Shown here: piece after piece, positions 40,606 through 51,701 of the stretch
How positions within the stretch are numbered: position 1 is the stretch's first letter
How the letters are laid out: every line of letters starts with the position of its first letter
Assembly (NCBI RefSeq): GCF_016907435.1
Contig: NZ_JAFBBZ010000001.1
Coordinates: 3,658,001 to 3,722,000, forward strand
DNA length: 64,000 nt
Direction: 5' to 3'
Origin: Nocardioides salarius
GTDB lineage: Bacteria; Actinomycetota; Actinomycetes; Propionibacteriales; Nocardioidaceae
Translations under genes and position numbers: made by a program
Notes under the pieces: model-generated
Databases searched by the model: none
Told to the model about the DNA's origin: nothing
Seen by the model: only the letters and a program-made list of their open reading frames with translations

Positions 40606-41500
40606 ATGCAGCCCGCTCCGCCGGGCGCGCGCTGGTCCGCGCGGCCCGGCGCCGCAGCCGGGAGACGACGAGGGTCAGGGTGACCAGCGCGAGCACGATG
40701 AGCGCCCAGCCGCCCGGCCCGACCGCGCCGACCACGTCGACGATCGCGCGCTGCAGCGCCGCCGCGGCGCCGATCACGGGGTCGTCGGCGGCGTCCGCGC
40801 CGCCCAGGATCCGCAGCTCCCACCAGCCGTAGTAGGCGACGTAGGCGCCGGCGACGACCAGCACCGCACCGGCCACGCGGGGCGCCCAGGCGCCCGAGCG
40901 GCGCAGGCGCTGCACGGTGGTGGGGGAGGCCAGGGCGGTCGCCACGGCCAGGGCGCCGACCACCGAGCCCATCCCGGCGGCGTACGCCGCGAAGAGCGCG
41001 ACGCCCTCGAGCACCGAGTCGCTGCGGAAGCCCGCGACCACGACGGCCAGGAACGGTGCGACGGTGCACGACAGCGAGGCCACGGCGTACCCGGCGCCGA
41101 AGCCGGTCATCGACCAGAACGACCGCTGCAGGGGCCGTGCCCGGCGTGGGCGGCGGCCCAGCCGCGGCAGCGACGGCAGCACCAGCCGGCGGCCCGCGAC
41201 CAGCCACGCGCCCACCAGCGCGAGGGCCACGCCCAGGACCACCGTCACCCACGGCAGGTGCCGCTGCACCTGCGAGACGACGGGTGCCACGGCCAGGCCG
41301 AAGACCAGGAAGACGCCCGAGAACCCGAGCGTCATCGCGCCGGTCAGGCCCAGCGCGCGCAGCACGGCGCGGGAGCGGTCGGGGGAGTCGTCACCCGCGA
41401 CCAGCAGCGAGACGTACGCCGGCAGCAGCGCGAAGCCGCACGGGTTGACGGCCGCCAGCATCCCGGCCCCGAGGGCGACGGCGAGCAGTCCCTCGGACAC
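40604..41500 (-). CDS. CcdA-type cytochrome c biogenesis/thiol transporter
   Basis: The protein has 298 residues. The first helix has AAVNPCGFALLPAYVSLLV and a later one ASLSCTVAPFLAVVV, the two CcdA Cys. About seven helices are visible. It follows a TlpA-like lipoprotein gene by nine bases, a usual pair for reducing extracytoplasmic disulfides, for example in haem attachment. The cytochrome c genes themselves are not in the window. Confidence 0.85.
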   Translation of the reverse strand: MSEGLLAVALGAGMLAAVNPCGFALLPAYVSLLVAGDDSPDRSRAVLRALGLTGAMTLGFSGVFLVFGLAVAPVVSQVQRHLPWVTVVLGVALALVGAWLVAGRRLVLPSLPRLGRRPRRARPLQRSFWSMTGFGAGYAVASLSCTVAPFLAVVVAGFRSDSVLEGVALFAAYAAGMGSVVGALAVATALASPTTVQRLRRSGAWAPRVAGAVLVVAGAYVAYYGWWELRILGGADAADDPVIGAAAALQRAIVDVVGAVGPGGWALIVLALVTLTLVVSRLRRRAARTSARPAERAA

Positions 41501-41509
41501 GGGGCAGCC

Positions 41510-42133
41510 TCAGCCGGCCTGCTCGACCAGGTCGTCGACGATCCCGGCCAGCTCGGCCTCGTCGAGGTAGCCCTCGGCGCGCACCTCGCCGTCGGCGTCG
41601 AGGACCAGGTAGGTGCTCTGCGCGGTCACCCCGTAGTGGCGCCACACCGACCCGTCGGCGTCGGAGAGGTTGGTGACCGCGGGGTCGACGGAGGCGGCGA
41701 ACTCGGCGATCGCGTCGGCGTCGTCCTGCGCGCCCACCCCGATGACGGCGACGTCGTCGCCGTGGGTGCTCGCGAGCTCGCCGACGCCGGAGATCTGCGC
41801 ACGGCAGGTGGGGCACCACGGCGCCCAGAACCACAGCACCGCCGGCTTGCCGGCCAGGTCGGCCCCGTCCCAGCCGGCACCGTCGACGGTGCTCGAGGAG
41901 ACGTCGTACAGCGGGTTGCCGGGGTTGCCTGGGTTGTCTGCCGTGCCAGCAGCCGGGGGAGAGGCCGCGTCGTCCGGGGCGGTCGACGGCGTCGGGCTCG
42001 CCGAGCCGGTGCTGGTGCCGGTGGTGTCGCTGCTCGTGGTGGGACCGGTGCTGGTGCCGCAGGCGGCGAGCAGCAGGACGCCGACCACCAGCCCCGCGCC
42101 GGTGCGGGCGGATCGGAGCCGGTGCGCGTTCAT
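41510..42133 (-). CDS. TlpA-like thioredoxin-fold lipoprotein
   Basis: The protein has 207 residues. The lipoprotein signal ends LLAACGTS; a Ser/Thr/Pro-rich linker follows, then a redoxin domain with LWFWAPWCPTCRAQ and a later QSTYLVLDADG. It is likely kept reduced by the CcdA-type protein encoded downstream. The divergent 122-base gap to the ABC transporter carries both promoters; no clear operator was found. Confidence 0.87.
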   Translation of the reverse strand: MNAHRLRSARTGAGLVVGVLLLAACGTSTGPTTSSDTTGTSTGSASPTPSTAPDDAASPPAAGTADNPGNPGNPLYDVSSSTVDGAGWDGADLAGKPAVLWFWAPWCPTCRAQISGVGELASTHGDDVAVIGVGAQDDADAIAEFAASVDPAVTNLSDADGSVWRHYGVTAQSTYLVLDADGEVRAEGYLDEAELAGIVDDLVEQAG

Positions 42134-42255
42134 GCTGCCAGCCTAGGCCGCTCGCCCAGCGGTCGCCCCGACCGCAGGGCGGACCGGGGTGGTGCGCTCC
42201 ACCGTCGCGGGGCAGGATGCTGCGGCGGCGACCACCACTCGGAAGGACGTCATCG

Positions 42256-43182
42256 ATGAACCCCACCCGTCGCGCCCTGCTGGGCGGCACCGCCGGCCTG
42301 CTGCTGCTGGCAGCGTGCGGTGACGGCACCGACGACGGCTCCGGAGCCGGGGCGTCGGGCGGCTCGACCGCGGTGCTGAGGATCTCGGCGATCCCCGACC
42401 AGGACCCCGAGCAGCTCAACCGGCTCTACGGCCTGGTCGCCGACGCTGTTGCCGACGCCACCGGGCTCGAGGTCTCCTACGAGGCCGTCACCGACTACAC
42501 CGCCGTGGTGCGGGCCTTCGAGGTCGGCGACATCCACCTGGCCTGGATGGGCGGGTTGACCGGGGTGCAGGCCCGCAGCCGCGTCGAGGGCGCCCGGGCC
42601 ATCGCCCAGCGCGACATCGACGCCGACTTCCACAGCCTCTTCATCGCCACCGCGGCCTCGGGCCTCGAGCCGTTCGACGACACCGAGGGGCTCACCGCGC
42701 TGCGCGGGCACAGCCTGACCTTCGGCTCCGACACCTCGACCTCGGGCCGCCTGATGCCGCAGTACTTCATGGAGCAGGCCGGGCTCGACGTCGCCGACCT
42801 CAGGGGCGCGCCGGGCTTCAGCGGCTCGCACGACGCCACGATCGAGGCGGTCGCCAGCGGCAGCTTCGAGGTGGGTGCCGTCAACGAGCAGGTCTGGCGG
42901 GCCACCGTCGACGCCGGCGAGGTCGACCTCTCCGACGTGGTGGTGCTGTGGCGCACGCCGGGGTACGCCGACTACCACTGGCTGGCGCGCCCCGACCTCG
43001 ACGAGACCTTCGGGGCGGGCACCACCGACGCCATCGCCCGGATGCTCTTCGGGCTCGACCCCGCCGACCCCGACGACGCCGCCGTCCTCGACCTCTTCGG
43101 GGCCACCTCGTTCGTGCCGACCGAGAACGAGAACTACGACCAGATCGAGGCGGTCGCGAAGGACCTGGGGCTGCTGGCGTGA
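42256..43182 (+). CDS. PhnD-type ABC transporter substrate-binding lipoprotein (possible selenate/oxyanion binder)
   Basis: The protein has 308 residues: a lipoprotein signal (RRALLGGTAGLLLLAACGDG) and a PhnD-like fold with RISAIPDQDPEQLNRLYGLV, WMGGLTGVQARSRV, AIAQRDIDADFHSLFIA, TFGSDTSTSGRLMPQYF and GFSGSHDATIEAV. This set of blocks is typical of proteins annotated as putative selenate ABC transporter binding proteins rather than true phosphonate binders; I know this naming from databases and cannot check it here. The selenocysteine genes 3-6 kb downstream make selenium uptake an attractive role. ATPase and permease genes overlap in series. Confidence 0.75.
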   Translation: MNPTRRALLGGTAGLLLLAACGDGTDDGSGAGASGGSTAVLRISAIPDQDPEQLNRLYGLVADAVADATGLEVSYEAVTDYTAVVRAFEVGDIHLAWMGGLTGVQARSRVEGARAIAQRDIDADFHSLFIATAASGLEPFDDTEGLTALRGHSLTFGSDTSTSGRLMPQYFMEQAGLDVADLRGAPGFSGSHDATIEAVASGSFEVGAVNEQVWRATVDAGEVDLSDVVVLWRTPGYADYHWLARPDLDETFGAGTTDAIARMLFGLDPADPDDAAVLDLFGATSFVPTENENYDQIEAVAKDLGLLA

Positions 43183-43943
43183 ACGAGGCCGGGGCGGGGC
43201 CCGTCGTCAGGCTCACCAGGGTCTCGCGCCGGTTCGGCGACCGCGACGCGCTGGCCGACCTCGACCTCGACGTCCACCGCGGCGAGCGGGTCGCGCTGCT
43301 GGGCTCCAGCGGCGCCGGCAAGAGCACGCTGCTCGCACTGCTCAACGGCTCGCTGCGACCCACCGGGGGCACCGTCGAGCTGCTGGACCAGCGGCCCGAC
43401 CTGCTCGGGGCCCGGGCGCGACGCCGGTTGCAGGCCCGCATCGGCACCGTGCACCAGCGCCTCGACCTCGTCGAGCAGGTGCGGGTCCTCCACAACGTCA
43501 ACGCGGGTCGGCTGGGCCGGATGAGCACCGCGACCGCGCTGCGCTCGCTGGTGTGGCCCACCGGGATGGCCGAGGTGCGCGGCGTGCTCGAGCAGGTGGG
43601 CCTGGGCTGGGCCGTGCACGAGCGCACCGAGCGGCTCAGCGGCGGCGAGCGGCAACGGGTCGCCATCGCGCGGCTGCTGCTGCAGCGCCCCGAGCTGGTG
43701 CTGGCCGACGAGCCCGTCTCGAGCCTCGACCCGGCGCGGGCCGCGGAGGTCCTGCGCCTGCTCACCGAGGTCGGCCAGCAGCAGGGCGCCGCCGCCCCCA
43801 CCCTCGTCGTCAGCCTGCACCAGCCCGCCCTGGCCCGGGCCCACTGCACCCGCGCCATCGGGCTGCGCGAGGGCCGCATCGCCTTCGACGTCGCCGCTCC
43901 CGACCTCGCCGAGCACCACCTCGAGGAGCTCTACGTCCTGTGA
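43179..43943 (+). CDS. PhnC-type ABC transporter ATPase
   Basis: The protein has 254 residues from a GTG overlapping the previous stop. Walker A is LLGSSGAGKSTLLAL, the signature LSGGERQRVAIARLLLQ, Walker B PELVLADEPVSSLDP and the H-loop SLHQP. The middle contains HQRLDLVEQVRVLHNVNAG, as in PhnC. It energises the fused permease encoded next. Confidence 0.9.
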   Translation: MNEAGAGPVVRLTRVSRRFGDRDALADLDLDVHRGERVALLGSSGAGKSTLLALLNGSLRPTGGTVELLDQRPDLLGARARRRLQARIGTVHQRLDLVEQVRVLHNVNAGRLGRMSTATALRSLVWPTGMAEVRGVLEQVGLGWAVHERTERLSGGERQRVAIARLLLQRPELVLADEPVSSLDPARAAEVLRLLTEVGQQQGAAAPTLVVSLHQPALARAHCTRAIGLREGRIAFDVAAPDLAEHHLEELYVL

Positions 43944-45628
43944 CGACCCTCGACGCAGCGCCGTCGCGCACCGCACCGCGTCGGGGCGCCAGCGCTCGGA
44001 GCGTCCGGGCGCGCCGACTGGTCGCCTTCGCCGTCGTGGTGCTGCCGCTGGCCTGGGCCTGCTTGCGCACCCTCGACGGCAGCGTCGACCTGGTCAACAC
44101 CGGCGGGCTCGCGCTGGTCGACGACCTCCTCGGCAAGGCGCTCGACCCCGCTCTCGACGCCGAGTTCCTGGCGGTCGTCTGGCGCGCGCTGCTGGTGACC
44201 GTCGCCTTCGCGCTGCTCGGCACAGCCGGGGCGCTCGTGCTCGGCGCCGTGGGCGGGCTGGTGCTCAGCGACGTCGCCTGGGGCCAGCGCCCCGGCCGGT
44301 GGGTGGGCGTCGTACGCCTGCCGTTGCGGGGGGTGCTGGTGGCTGCGCGCTCGATCCACGAGCTCGTGTGGGCGCTGCTGCTGGTCAGCGTGCTCGGCCT
44401 CGACCCGCTCGCCGCGGTGGTCGCCATCGCGGTGCCGTTCGGCGCGCAGACCGCGAAGGTCGTCGCCGACACCCTCGACTCCACCGCGCGCGGCCCCCTG
44501 GAGGCGCTGCGCTCGGCCGGCGCGGCGCCGGTGCCGGCGCTGGCCTACGGGCTCCTGCCCGGCGCGCTGCCACTGCTGCTGTCCTACGCCTTCTACCGGT
44601 TCGAGTGCGCCATCCGGTCGGCGGTGATCCTCGGCGTCGTGGGGGTCGGCGGGTTGGGCCAGGAGCTCGTGGTGAGCCTGCAGTCGCGCAACTGGGACGA
44701 GGTGTGGACCCTGATCGGGGCGGTGCTCCTGCTCTCGGCGGTCGTCGACCTGTGGAGCACCCGCGTGCGCACCGGCCTGGCGGTGGCCAGCTGCTCGGAC
44801 TGGTCGAGCGGGCGCACCGGCGCACCGGCGACCGGCTCGCGGTGGGTGCGGTGGTCGGGGTGGGCGCTGCTGCCGATGCTCGTGGTCGCCTGGTGGTACG
44901 CCGACGTCTCCTGGGCCGGGCTGTTCTCCGAGCGCACCCGTGAGCTGTCGGGGCGCCTGGTCGACGACCTGCTGCCGCCGGCCCTGCCGCCGGGTGGGTG
45001 GTCGACGCTGAGCGCGGGCGTGCTCGACACCATCGCGATGGCGGTGCTGGCCATGGCGGTCGCGGTGGTGCTGACCCTCGCGGTCGGTCCGCTGGCCTCG
45101 CGGCCGCGCCGCGACCGGGACGGACGAGGCGGCGGGGTGCTGCGCTGGGGCGCCTGGGGCGTGGCCCGGCTGCTCCTGCTGGCGCTGCGCTCGGTGCCGC
45201 CCACGGTCTGGGCCGTCGTCGCGCTGCTGGCCTTCTTCCCCGGCATCCTGCCCGGCGCCGTCGCGCTGGGGCTCTACACCGGCGGCATCCTGGGGCGCCT
45301 GGTGGCGGAGGCGTGGGAGTCGGTGCCGCTGCGCCCGCGTACGGCCCTGCAGGACGTGGGGGTGGCCCGCTCGGTGGCGGGGCTGGCCGCCACGGTGCCC
45401 GCGGGGGCGCAGTCGCTGGTGACCTACACGCTCTACCGCTTCGAGATCTGCGTGCGCGACACCGCGGTGGTCGGGGTCGTGGGCGCTGCGGGGCTGGGCC
45501 GGCTGCTGCAGGAGAACCTCAACCTGTTCCGGTTCCCGGTGGTCACCACGCTGCTGCTGGCCTCCTTCGCCGTGTCGGTGGCCGCCGAGCTCGCCGGGCG
45601 CCGGATCCGCCGCGCGCTGGCCGCCTGA
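43940..45628 (+). CDS. fused double PhnE-type ABC permease
   Basis: The protein has 562 residues and consists of two permease domains in one chain. Each has the cytoplasmic coupling region and end motif: SYAFYRFECAIRSAVILGVV with GGLGQEL in the first half, and TYTLYRFEICVRDTAVVGVV with AGLGRLL in the second. Normally two copies of a single-domain PhnE make the channel; here they are joined, with about 60 residues between. A hairpin follows the gene. Confidence 0.88.
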   Translation: MTTLDAAPSRTAPRRGASARSVRARRLVAFAVVVLPLAWACLRTLDGSVDLVNTGGLALVDDLLGKALDPALDAEFLAVVWRALLVTVAFALLGTAGALVLGAVGGLVLSDVAWGQRPGRWVGVVRLPLRGVLVAARSIHELVWALLLVSVLGLDPLAAVVAIAVPFGAQTAKVVADTLDSTARGPLEALRSAGAAPVPALAYGLLPGALPLLLSYAFYRFECAIRSAVILGVVGVGGLGQELVVSLQSRNWDEVWTLIGAVLLLSAVVDLWSTRVRTGLAVASCSDWSSGRTGAPATGSRWVRWSGWALLPMLVVAWWYADVSWAGLFSERTRELSGRLVDDLLPPALPPGGWSTLSAGVLDTIAMAVLAMAVAVVLTLAVGPLASRPRRDRDGRGGGVLRWGAWGVARLLLLALRSVPPTVWAVVALLAFFPGILPGAVALGLYTGGILGRLVAEAWESVPLRPRTALQDVGVARSVAGLAATVPAGAQSLVTYTLYRFEICVRDTAVVGVVGAAGLGRLLQENLNLFRFPVVTTLLLASFAVSVAAELAGRRIRRALAA

Positions 45629-45651
45629 CCGGGCCGCCGGGGACTCCTGCA

Positions 45652-45668
45652 GGCCTCGTTTGGAGGCC
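45652..45668 (+). terminator. hairpin after the ABC transporter operon
   Basis: GGCCTC and GAGGCC pair around GTTTG, 24 bases after the permease stop. The hairpin lies close before the GGAGG of the next gene. Confidence 0.5.
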
Positions 45669-45697
45669 CCTCGGAGGATGGAGGGGGAGGCCAAGAC

Positions 45698-47480
<1,783 letters not shown>

Positions 47481-47524
47481 GCCCCGTGAGCCCGGCGGGG
47501 CCGGGGGCCGCCGGGGAGGGTCGG

Positions 47525-48430
47525 TCAGGGCAGCGGCGAGGGCGTGATCGTGCCCGGCAGACCGAGCACCGCCAGGGTGCGCGCCGCCATCTGCTCCTCG
47601 CCGAGCGCGTTGGGGTGCACGATGACCGGGTTGGTGCCGGCGAGCACCGGCTCGACCCACCGGGTGCCCGGCAGCTGGCAGGCGTCGTGGCCGTCGGAGA
47701 CCTTGTTGAGGTTCACGTACGTCGACCCGGTGGCCTTCGCCGCGCGCTTGACGGCGTTGTTGAGGGTGCGCTGGATGGTGCGCAGGTAGGGCACGTCGCC
47801 ACGGGCCACGGGCATCAGCGGGTAGCAGCCCTCGCGGCGGGGCATGATCCACGGGTAGCCCAGGATGGCGACCTCGGCCTTGGGTGCCCGGCGGTGCACG
47901 TCGCGCAGCGCCCGGCGGACCGCCGGGAAGGTCGTCTCGCGGATGGTGTCGGTGAAGGAGTCGCCGTACTGCTCCTTGCAGGGGCTGCCCTGCCCGAGCG
48001 TGGTGACACCGGCGGCGCCGCACTGCAGGATCGAGTTGATGAAGACGCTGCTGTCGTTGCCGCCGATGGTCATCGTGACCAGCCGGGTCCGCCGGCTCAG
48101 CGCGTCGAGCTGGGGTGCCACGCCGGGGTACTGGGAGCCGCGGTAGTCGCCGGTGTCGGCGGCGCCGCAGGTGACGTCGCTCAGCCGGGCGCCCACGGCC
48201 TCTGCCAGGACGTGCGGGTAGTTGCGCAGCGAGCGCAGGCACTGCACCGGGGCGGCGGGGTCGAGCGGCAGCACCCCCGACGCGGCGCTGTAGGAGTCGC
48301 CCATCGCGACGTAGCGCAGGCCCACGCGCTCGGCGGTCGCCGGCTCGGCGACGGCCGTGGTGCCGGAGGGCAGCAGGGTGCCGACCAGGGCGAGGGCGGC
48401 GGCGGCGAGCAGGGCGGGGCGACGGGACAC
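47525..48430 (-). CDS. secreted SGNH/GDSL hydrolase
   Basis: The protein has 301 residues from a GTG start with a signal peptide (ALLAAAALALVGTLLPSGTTAVA). Catalytic blocks are VAMGDSYSAASG (Ser), MTIGGNDSSVF (Gly, Asn) and VIVHPNALGEEQMA (His); six Cys could make disulfides, as in Streptomyces-type secreted lipases/esterases. The substrate is unknown. It sits alone between the frameshifted gene and the sel genes. Confidence 0.87.
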   Translation of the reverse strand: MSRRPALLAAAALALVGTLLPSGTTAVAEPATAERVGLRYVAMGDSYSAASGVLPLDPAAPVQCLRSLRNYPHVLAEAVGARLSDVTCGAADTGDYRGSQYPGVAPQLDALSRRTRLVTMTIGGNDSSVFINSILQCGAAGVTTLGQGSPCKEQYGDSFTDTIRETTFPAVRRALRDVHRRAPKAEVAILGYPWIMPRREGCYPLMPVARGDVPYLRTIQRTLNNAVKRAAKATGSTYVNLNKVSDGHDACQLPGTRWVEPVLAGTNPVIVHPNALGEEQMAARTLAVLGLPGTITPSPLP

Positions 48431-48537
48431 GGAGACTCCAGGCGGCGGCGGGTGGGTGCACGGGTGCCGATGACGGCTCGCGAAGGTTAGGCGGGTGCAG
48501 TGGCGTGCGCCACACCCCGCCCACGGTGCGGACGGCC

Positions 48538-48578
48538 GGAACTGTTGCCGGCTCGCGGGGAACTGGCGCCGGCTCGCG
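48538..48578. repeat. two tandem 20-21-base units abutting the selB stop codon
   Basis: GGAACTGTTGCCGGCTCGCG (48538-48557) and GGAACTGGCGCCGGCTCGCG (48559-48578) differ at two positions. The second touches the selB stop. Read on the minus strand they follow CGC-TGA just as the 22-base units follow the stop at 36008. The rest of the 48431-48537 gap shows no other feature. Confidence 0.65.
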
Positions 48579-50363
48579 TCAGCGGGGGGTGCGCAGGCGC
48601 CGGGTGTCGTCGGCGAGCCGGACGGTGCGGCCGGTGCGGTCGAGGTGGGCCAGCAGCGCGAGGGCGACGCGACGGCTGGTGCCCAGGGCGGTGCGGGCGG
48701 CGGTGACGGGGAACGGCTGGTCGAGACCGCCGAGCACCGCCAGCGCCTCCTCGTCGGCGCCGGCGCGCACCACCACGCCGCCGCCTAGGTGGAGCACCGC
48801 ACCGGCCCGGTCGAGGCGGGCCAGGGCCCGGGCGTCGAGGCCCAGCTCGCGCAGCCGGTCGGCGCCGGGCGCGACGAACGGGCCCGACGCGAGCTCCTCG
48901 CGCAGCTGCGCCAGGGCCGGGACGAGGTCGGCGGGGACGTCGGGGGCCCCTGCGGCGCCGGTGCGCCAGCGGCCGTCCTCCAGGCGGGCCGGCGGTGCGC
49001 CGGTGCCGCCCAGCACCGGCTCCAGCAGGGCGGGATCGGGCAGGCGGGCGGCCTTCGCGAGCTCGGCGGGCGCCAGCCCGTCGGCGGCAGCGGGCTCGGC
49101 CAGCGCCGCCGACGCCAGTTCCAGGGCCACCGCCGCCCGGGCCGGGTCGAGCAGCCAGCCGCCGGCGCGCACCGTGCCCGCCGGTGCCGCGGCGGGGTCG
49201 AGCCCGGCCCGGCGCAGGTCGTCGTCGCGGGCCAGGCCGCGCACCCGCAGGTCGGCGGCGGTGGTCCCGTCGAGGCCGGCCAGGTCGACCGCCCGCGCCC
49301 GGGCCGCGCCGCGGCGGCGCAGCGAGGGCGGGCGCGGGTCGAGCACGCGCACGCCGCGCACGACCCGGTCGCCGGTCGAGCGCAGCACCGCGCGGTCGCC
49401 CACGCGCAGCGGCAGCGGCCGGTCGAGCCGCAGCCGGGCCAGCCCCGGGGCGAGCGGGCGCGCGTGCACGGCGAGCTGGGCCGAGCCGACGTGCAGCAGC
49501 GGTCGCTCGGGCAGGGCGTCGAGGTCGGGGCCGCTGACCTCGACGTCGACCACGTCGACGCCGAGGAACGCGCCCGGGGTCAGGAGCGCGTCGCCGCGGC
49601 CCAGCGCGGCCACCGCGCCGGGGGAGCGGTCGGCCAGCGCGAGCGCCACCCGGGCCACCCCGCTCACCGCGTCGCGCCGGCGTCCCAGCGACTCCACGCG
49701 GCGCACCCGTACCGTCCCGCCCGGCCCCGCCAGCTCGTCGCCCTCGCGGGCGGTGCCCGCGGGCAGGGTGCCGGTGACCACCGTGCCGGTGCCGCGCACG
49801 TGGAAGACCCGGTCGACCCACAGCCGCACGTCGGCGCCCGGGTCGGGCGCGGGCACCCCGGCGAGCACGCGCGCGAGCGCGGCCCCGACCTCCTGGCGCA
49901 GGGCGCTGACGCCCGCCTCGTCGCCGGCCCGGGTCACGACGTGCGGCACCCCGGCCAGGCCGGTGCGGGCGAGCTCATCGTGGGCCCGGGCAAGGGCCGG
50001 CGCGGGGTCGGCCAGGTCGGCGCGCGAGACCACCAGCAGGCCGTGCCGCACGCCCAGGGCGTCGAGCACCGCGAGGTGCTCGGCGGTCTGCGGCATCCAC
50101 GGGTCGTCGGCGGCCACCACCAGCACCGCGACCGGCACCGGCCCGACGCCGGCGAGCATCGTGGACACGAAGCGCTCGTGGCCCGGCACGTCGACGAAGG
50201 CCACCTCGCCCGTGCCCGGCAGGTCCATCCACGCGTAGCCCAGCTCGATGGTCAGCCCGCGCCGCTTCTCCTCGGCCAGCCGGTCGGGGTCGGCCCCGGT
50301 CAGGGCACGCACCAGCGTCGACTTGCCGTGGTCGACGTGGCCCGCGGTCGCCACCACGTGCAC
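48579..50363 (-). CDS. selB: selenocysteine-specific elongation factor SelB
   Basis: The protein has 594 residues from a GTG directly after the selA stop. The GTPase domain has TAGHVDHGKSTLVRALTG, the switch LTIELGYAW, VDVPGHERFVSTM and VSRADL. EF-Tu-like beta domains follow (FHVRGTGTVVTGTL), and the C-terminal 200 residues are winged-helix repeats that in this family bind the SECIS hairpin. It should deliver Sec-tRNA to the UGA in the fdh mRNA encoded across the divergent promoter. Confidence 0.95.
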   Translation of the reverse strand: MHVVATAGHVDHGKSTLVRALTGADPDRLAEEKRRGLTIELGYAWMDLPGTGEVAFVDVPGHERFVSTMLAGVGPVPVAVLVVAADDPWMPQTAEHLAVLDALGVRHGLLVVSRADLADPAPALARAHDELARTGLAGVPHVVTRAGDEAGVSALRQEVGAALARVLAGVPAPDPGADVRLWVDRVFHVRGTGTVVTGTLPAGTAREGDELAGPGGTVRVRRVESLGRRRDAVSGVARVALALADRSPGAVAALGRGDALLTPGAFLGVDVVDVEVSGPDLDALPERPLLHVGSAQLAVHARPLAPGLARLRLDRPLPLRVGDRAVLRSTGDRVVRGVRVLDPRPPSLRRRGAARARAVDLAGLDGTTAADLRVRGLARDDDLRRAGLDPAAAPAGTVRAGGWLLDPARAAVALELASAALAEPAAADGLAPAELAKAARLPDPALLEPVLGGTGAPPARLEDGRWRTGAAGAPDVPADLVPALAQLREELASGPFVAPGADRLRELGLDARALARLDRAGAVLHLGGGVVVRAGADEEALAVLGGLDQPFPVTAARTALGTSRRVALALLAHLDRTGRTVRLADDTRRLRTPR

Positions 50364-51668
50364 TCAGCGACCCCCTTCGGCGTCGTGCGCGAGCAGGCGC
50401 CGTACGCCGTCGGCGAGGGCGTGGTCGTCGGCGGGCGGCAGCGCCAGCAGGTCGAGCAGCAGCCGCCCCTCGTGCACGTGGCCCACGATCGCGGGCGAGC
50501 CGTGGCGCAGGGGCGCGGCCAGCCGGTGCGGCAGCGCGACGGCGGCGCTGGGCAGCGGCACCCCGGGCGCGCCCCCGCCGCCGACACGGCCCTGCGAGGC
50601 CACGGCCTCGGCCGGCGCGCCGATCGCGGCGGCCAGGCGGCGGGCGCGCTCGAGCAGCTCGTCGGGGCGGGTGGCCAGCGCGGCCGCGACCGGGGGCACC
50701 GGCCCGGTCAGGGTGGCCTCGAGCGCGGCCAGGGTCAGCTTGTCGACGCGCAGGGCGCGGGCGAAGGGGTGGCGCCGCAGCCGTTGGACGAGCCCGGTCT
50801 CGCCGAGCAGCAGCCCGGCCTGGGGGCCGCCCAGCAGCTTGTCGCCCGAGGCGGTGACCAGGTCGGCGCCGGCGCGCAGCGTGGTGGCGGCGTCGGGCTC
50901 GTCGGGCAGGCGCGGGTGCGGGGCGAGCAGCCCCGACCCGATGTCGGCCACGACCGGCACCCCCAGCCCCTGCAGCCCCTCGACGGGCACGGCGGAGGTG
51001 AAGCCCTCGACGCGGAAGTTGGAGGGGTGCACCTTGAGGACGAACGCCGTGCGGTCGGTGACCGCCCGCTCGTAGTCCTCGCGGCGGACCCGGTTGGTGG
51101 TGCCGACCTCGCGCAGCCGCGCCCCCAGCGACTCCATCAGCTCGGGGATGCGGAAGCCGTCGCCGATCTCGACCAGCTCGCCGCGCGAGACCACGACCTC
51201 GCGCCCGGCCGCGAGCGCGCAGGTCACAAGCGCCAGGGCAGCGGCGCCGTTGTTGACCACGTGCACCCCGCCGGCGTCGGGCACGGCCGCGGCGAGCGCG
51301 GCGAGGGCCGCCGCGCCGCGGCGTCCGCGCAGACCGGTCTCGAGGTCGAGCTCGACGTCGGTTGCACCGGCCGCCAGCGCCAGGGCGTCGACGGCGGCCG
51401 CCGACAGCGGTGCCCGGCCCAGGTTGGTGTGCACCACCACGCCGGTGGCGTTGAGCACGCGTCGCATCGACACCGGCGCGGCCGGCAGCGCGGCGAGCAC
51501 CGCGGCCACCACCTCGTCGGGCGCCAGGCGGGCCTCGCGGCAGGCCGTCTGGGCCTCGGCGACCGCGGCCTTCACCCGCGCCCGGCCCAGCCGCTCCAGG
51601 GTCGGCGCCAGGGCCGGGTCGCCCAGCACGGTGTCGGTGCGCGGGACCCGGCGGCGGGCGTCCTCCAC
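50364..51668 (-). CDS. selA: L-seryl-tRNA(Sec) selenium transferase
   Basis: The protein has 434 residues from a GTG start. SelA features are RRVLNATGVVVHTNLGRAPLS, VVNNGAAALAL, VSRGELVEIGDGFRIPEL, KVHPSNFRVEGF and the PLP lysine in ASGDKLLGGPQAG. The enzyme turns seryl-tRNA(Sec) into selenocysteyl-tRNA(Sec) with selenophosphate. It is directly followed by selB and preceded, 33 bases upstream, by selC on the same strand, so the three may share a promoter. Confidence 0.95.
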   Translation of the reverse strand: MEDARRRVPRTDTVLGDPALAPTLERLGRARVKAAVAEAQTACREARLAPDEVVAAVLAALPAAPVSMRRVLNATGVVVHTNLGRAPLSAAAVDALALAAGATDVELDLETGLRGRRGAAALAALAAAVPDAGGVHVVNNGAAALALVTCALAAGREVVVSRGELVEIGDGFRIPELMESLGARLREVGTTNRVRREDYERAVTDRTAFVLKVHPSNFRVEGFTSAVPVEGLQGLGVPVVADIGSGLLAPHPRLPDEPDAATTLRAGADLVTASGDKLLGGPQAGLLLGETGLVQRLRRHPFARALRVDKLTLAALEATLTGPVPPVAAALATRPDELLERARRLAAAIGAPAEAVASQGRVGGGGAPGVPLPSAAVALPHRLAAPLRHGSPAIVGHVHEGRLLLDLLALPPADDHALADGVRRLLAHDAEGGR

Positions 51669-51701
51669 GGGGGTCCTCCGGCGACGGTTGCTGGGCAGAG
51701 C

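Noticed and set aside
42256-45628. A firm call of phosphonate (phn) transport
   Set aside because: No C-P lyase or phosphonatase genes are near, and the binding-protein blocks look closer to the selenate-type group; the substrate is left open.
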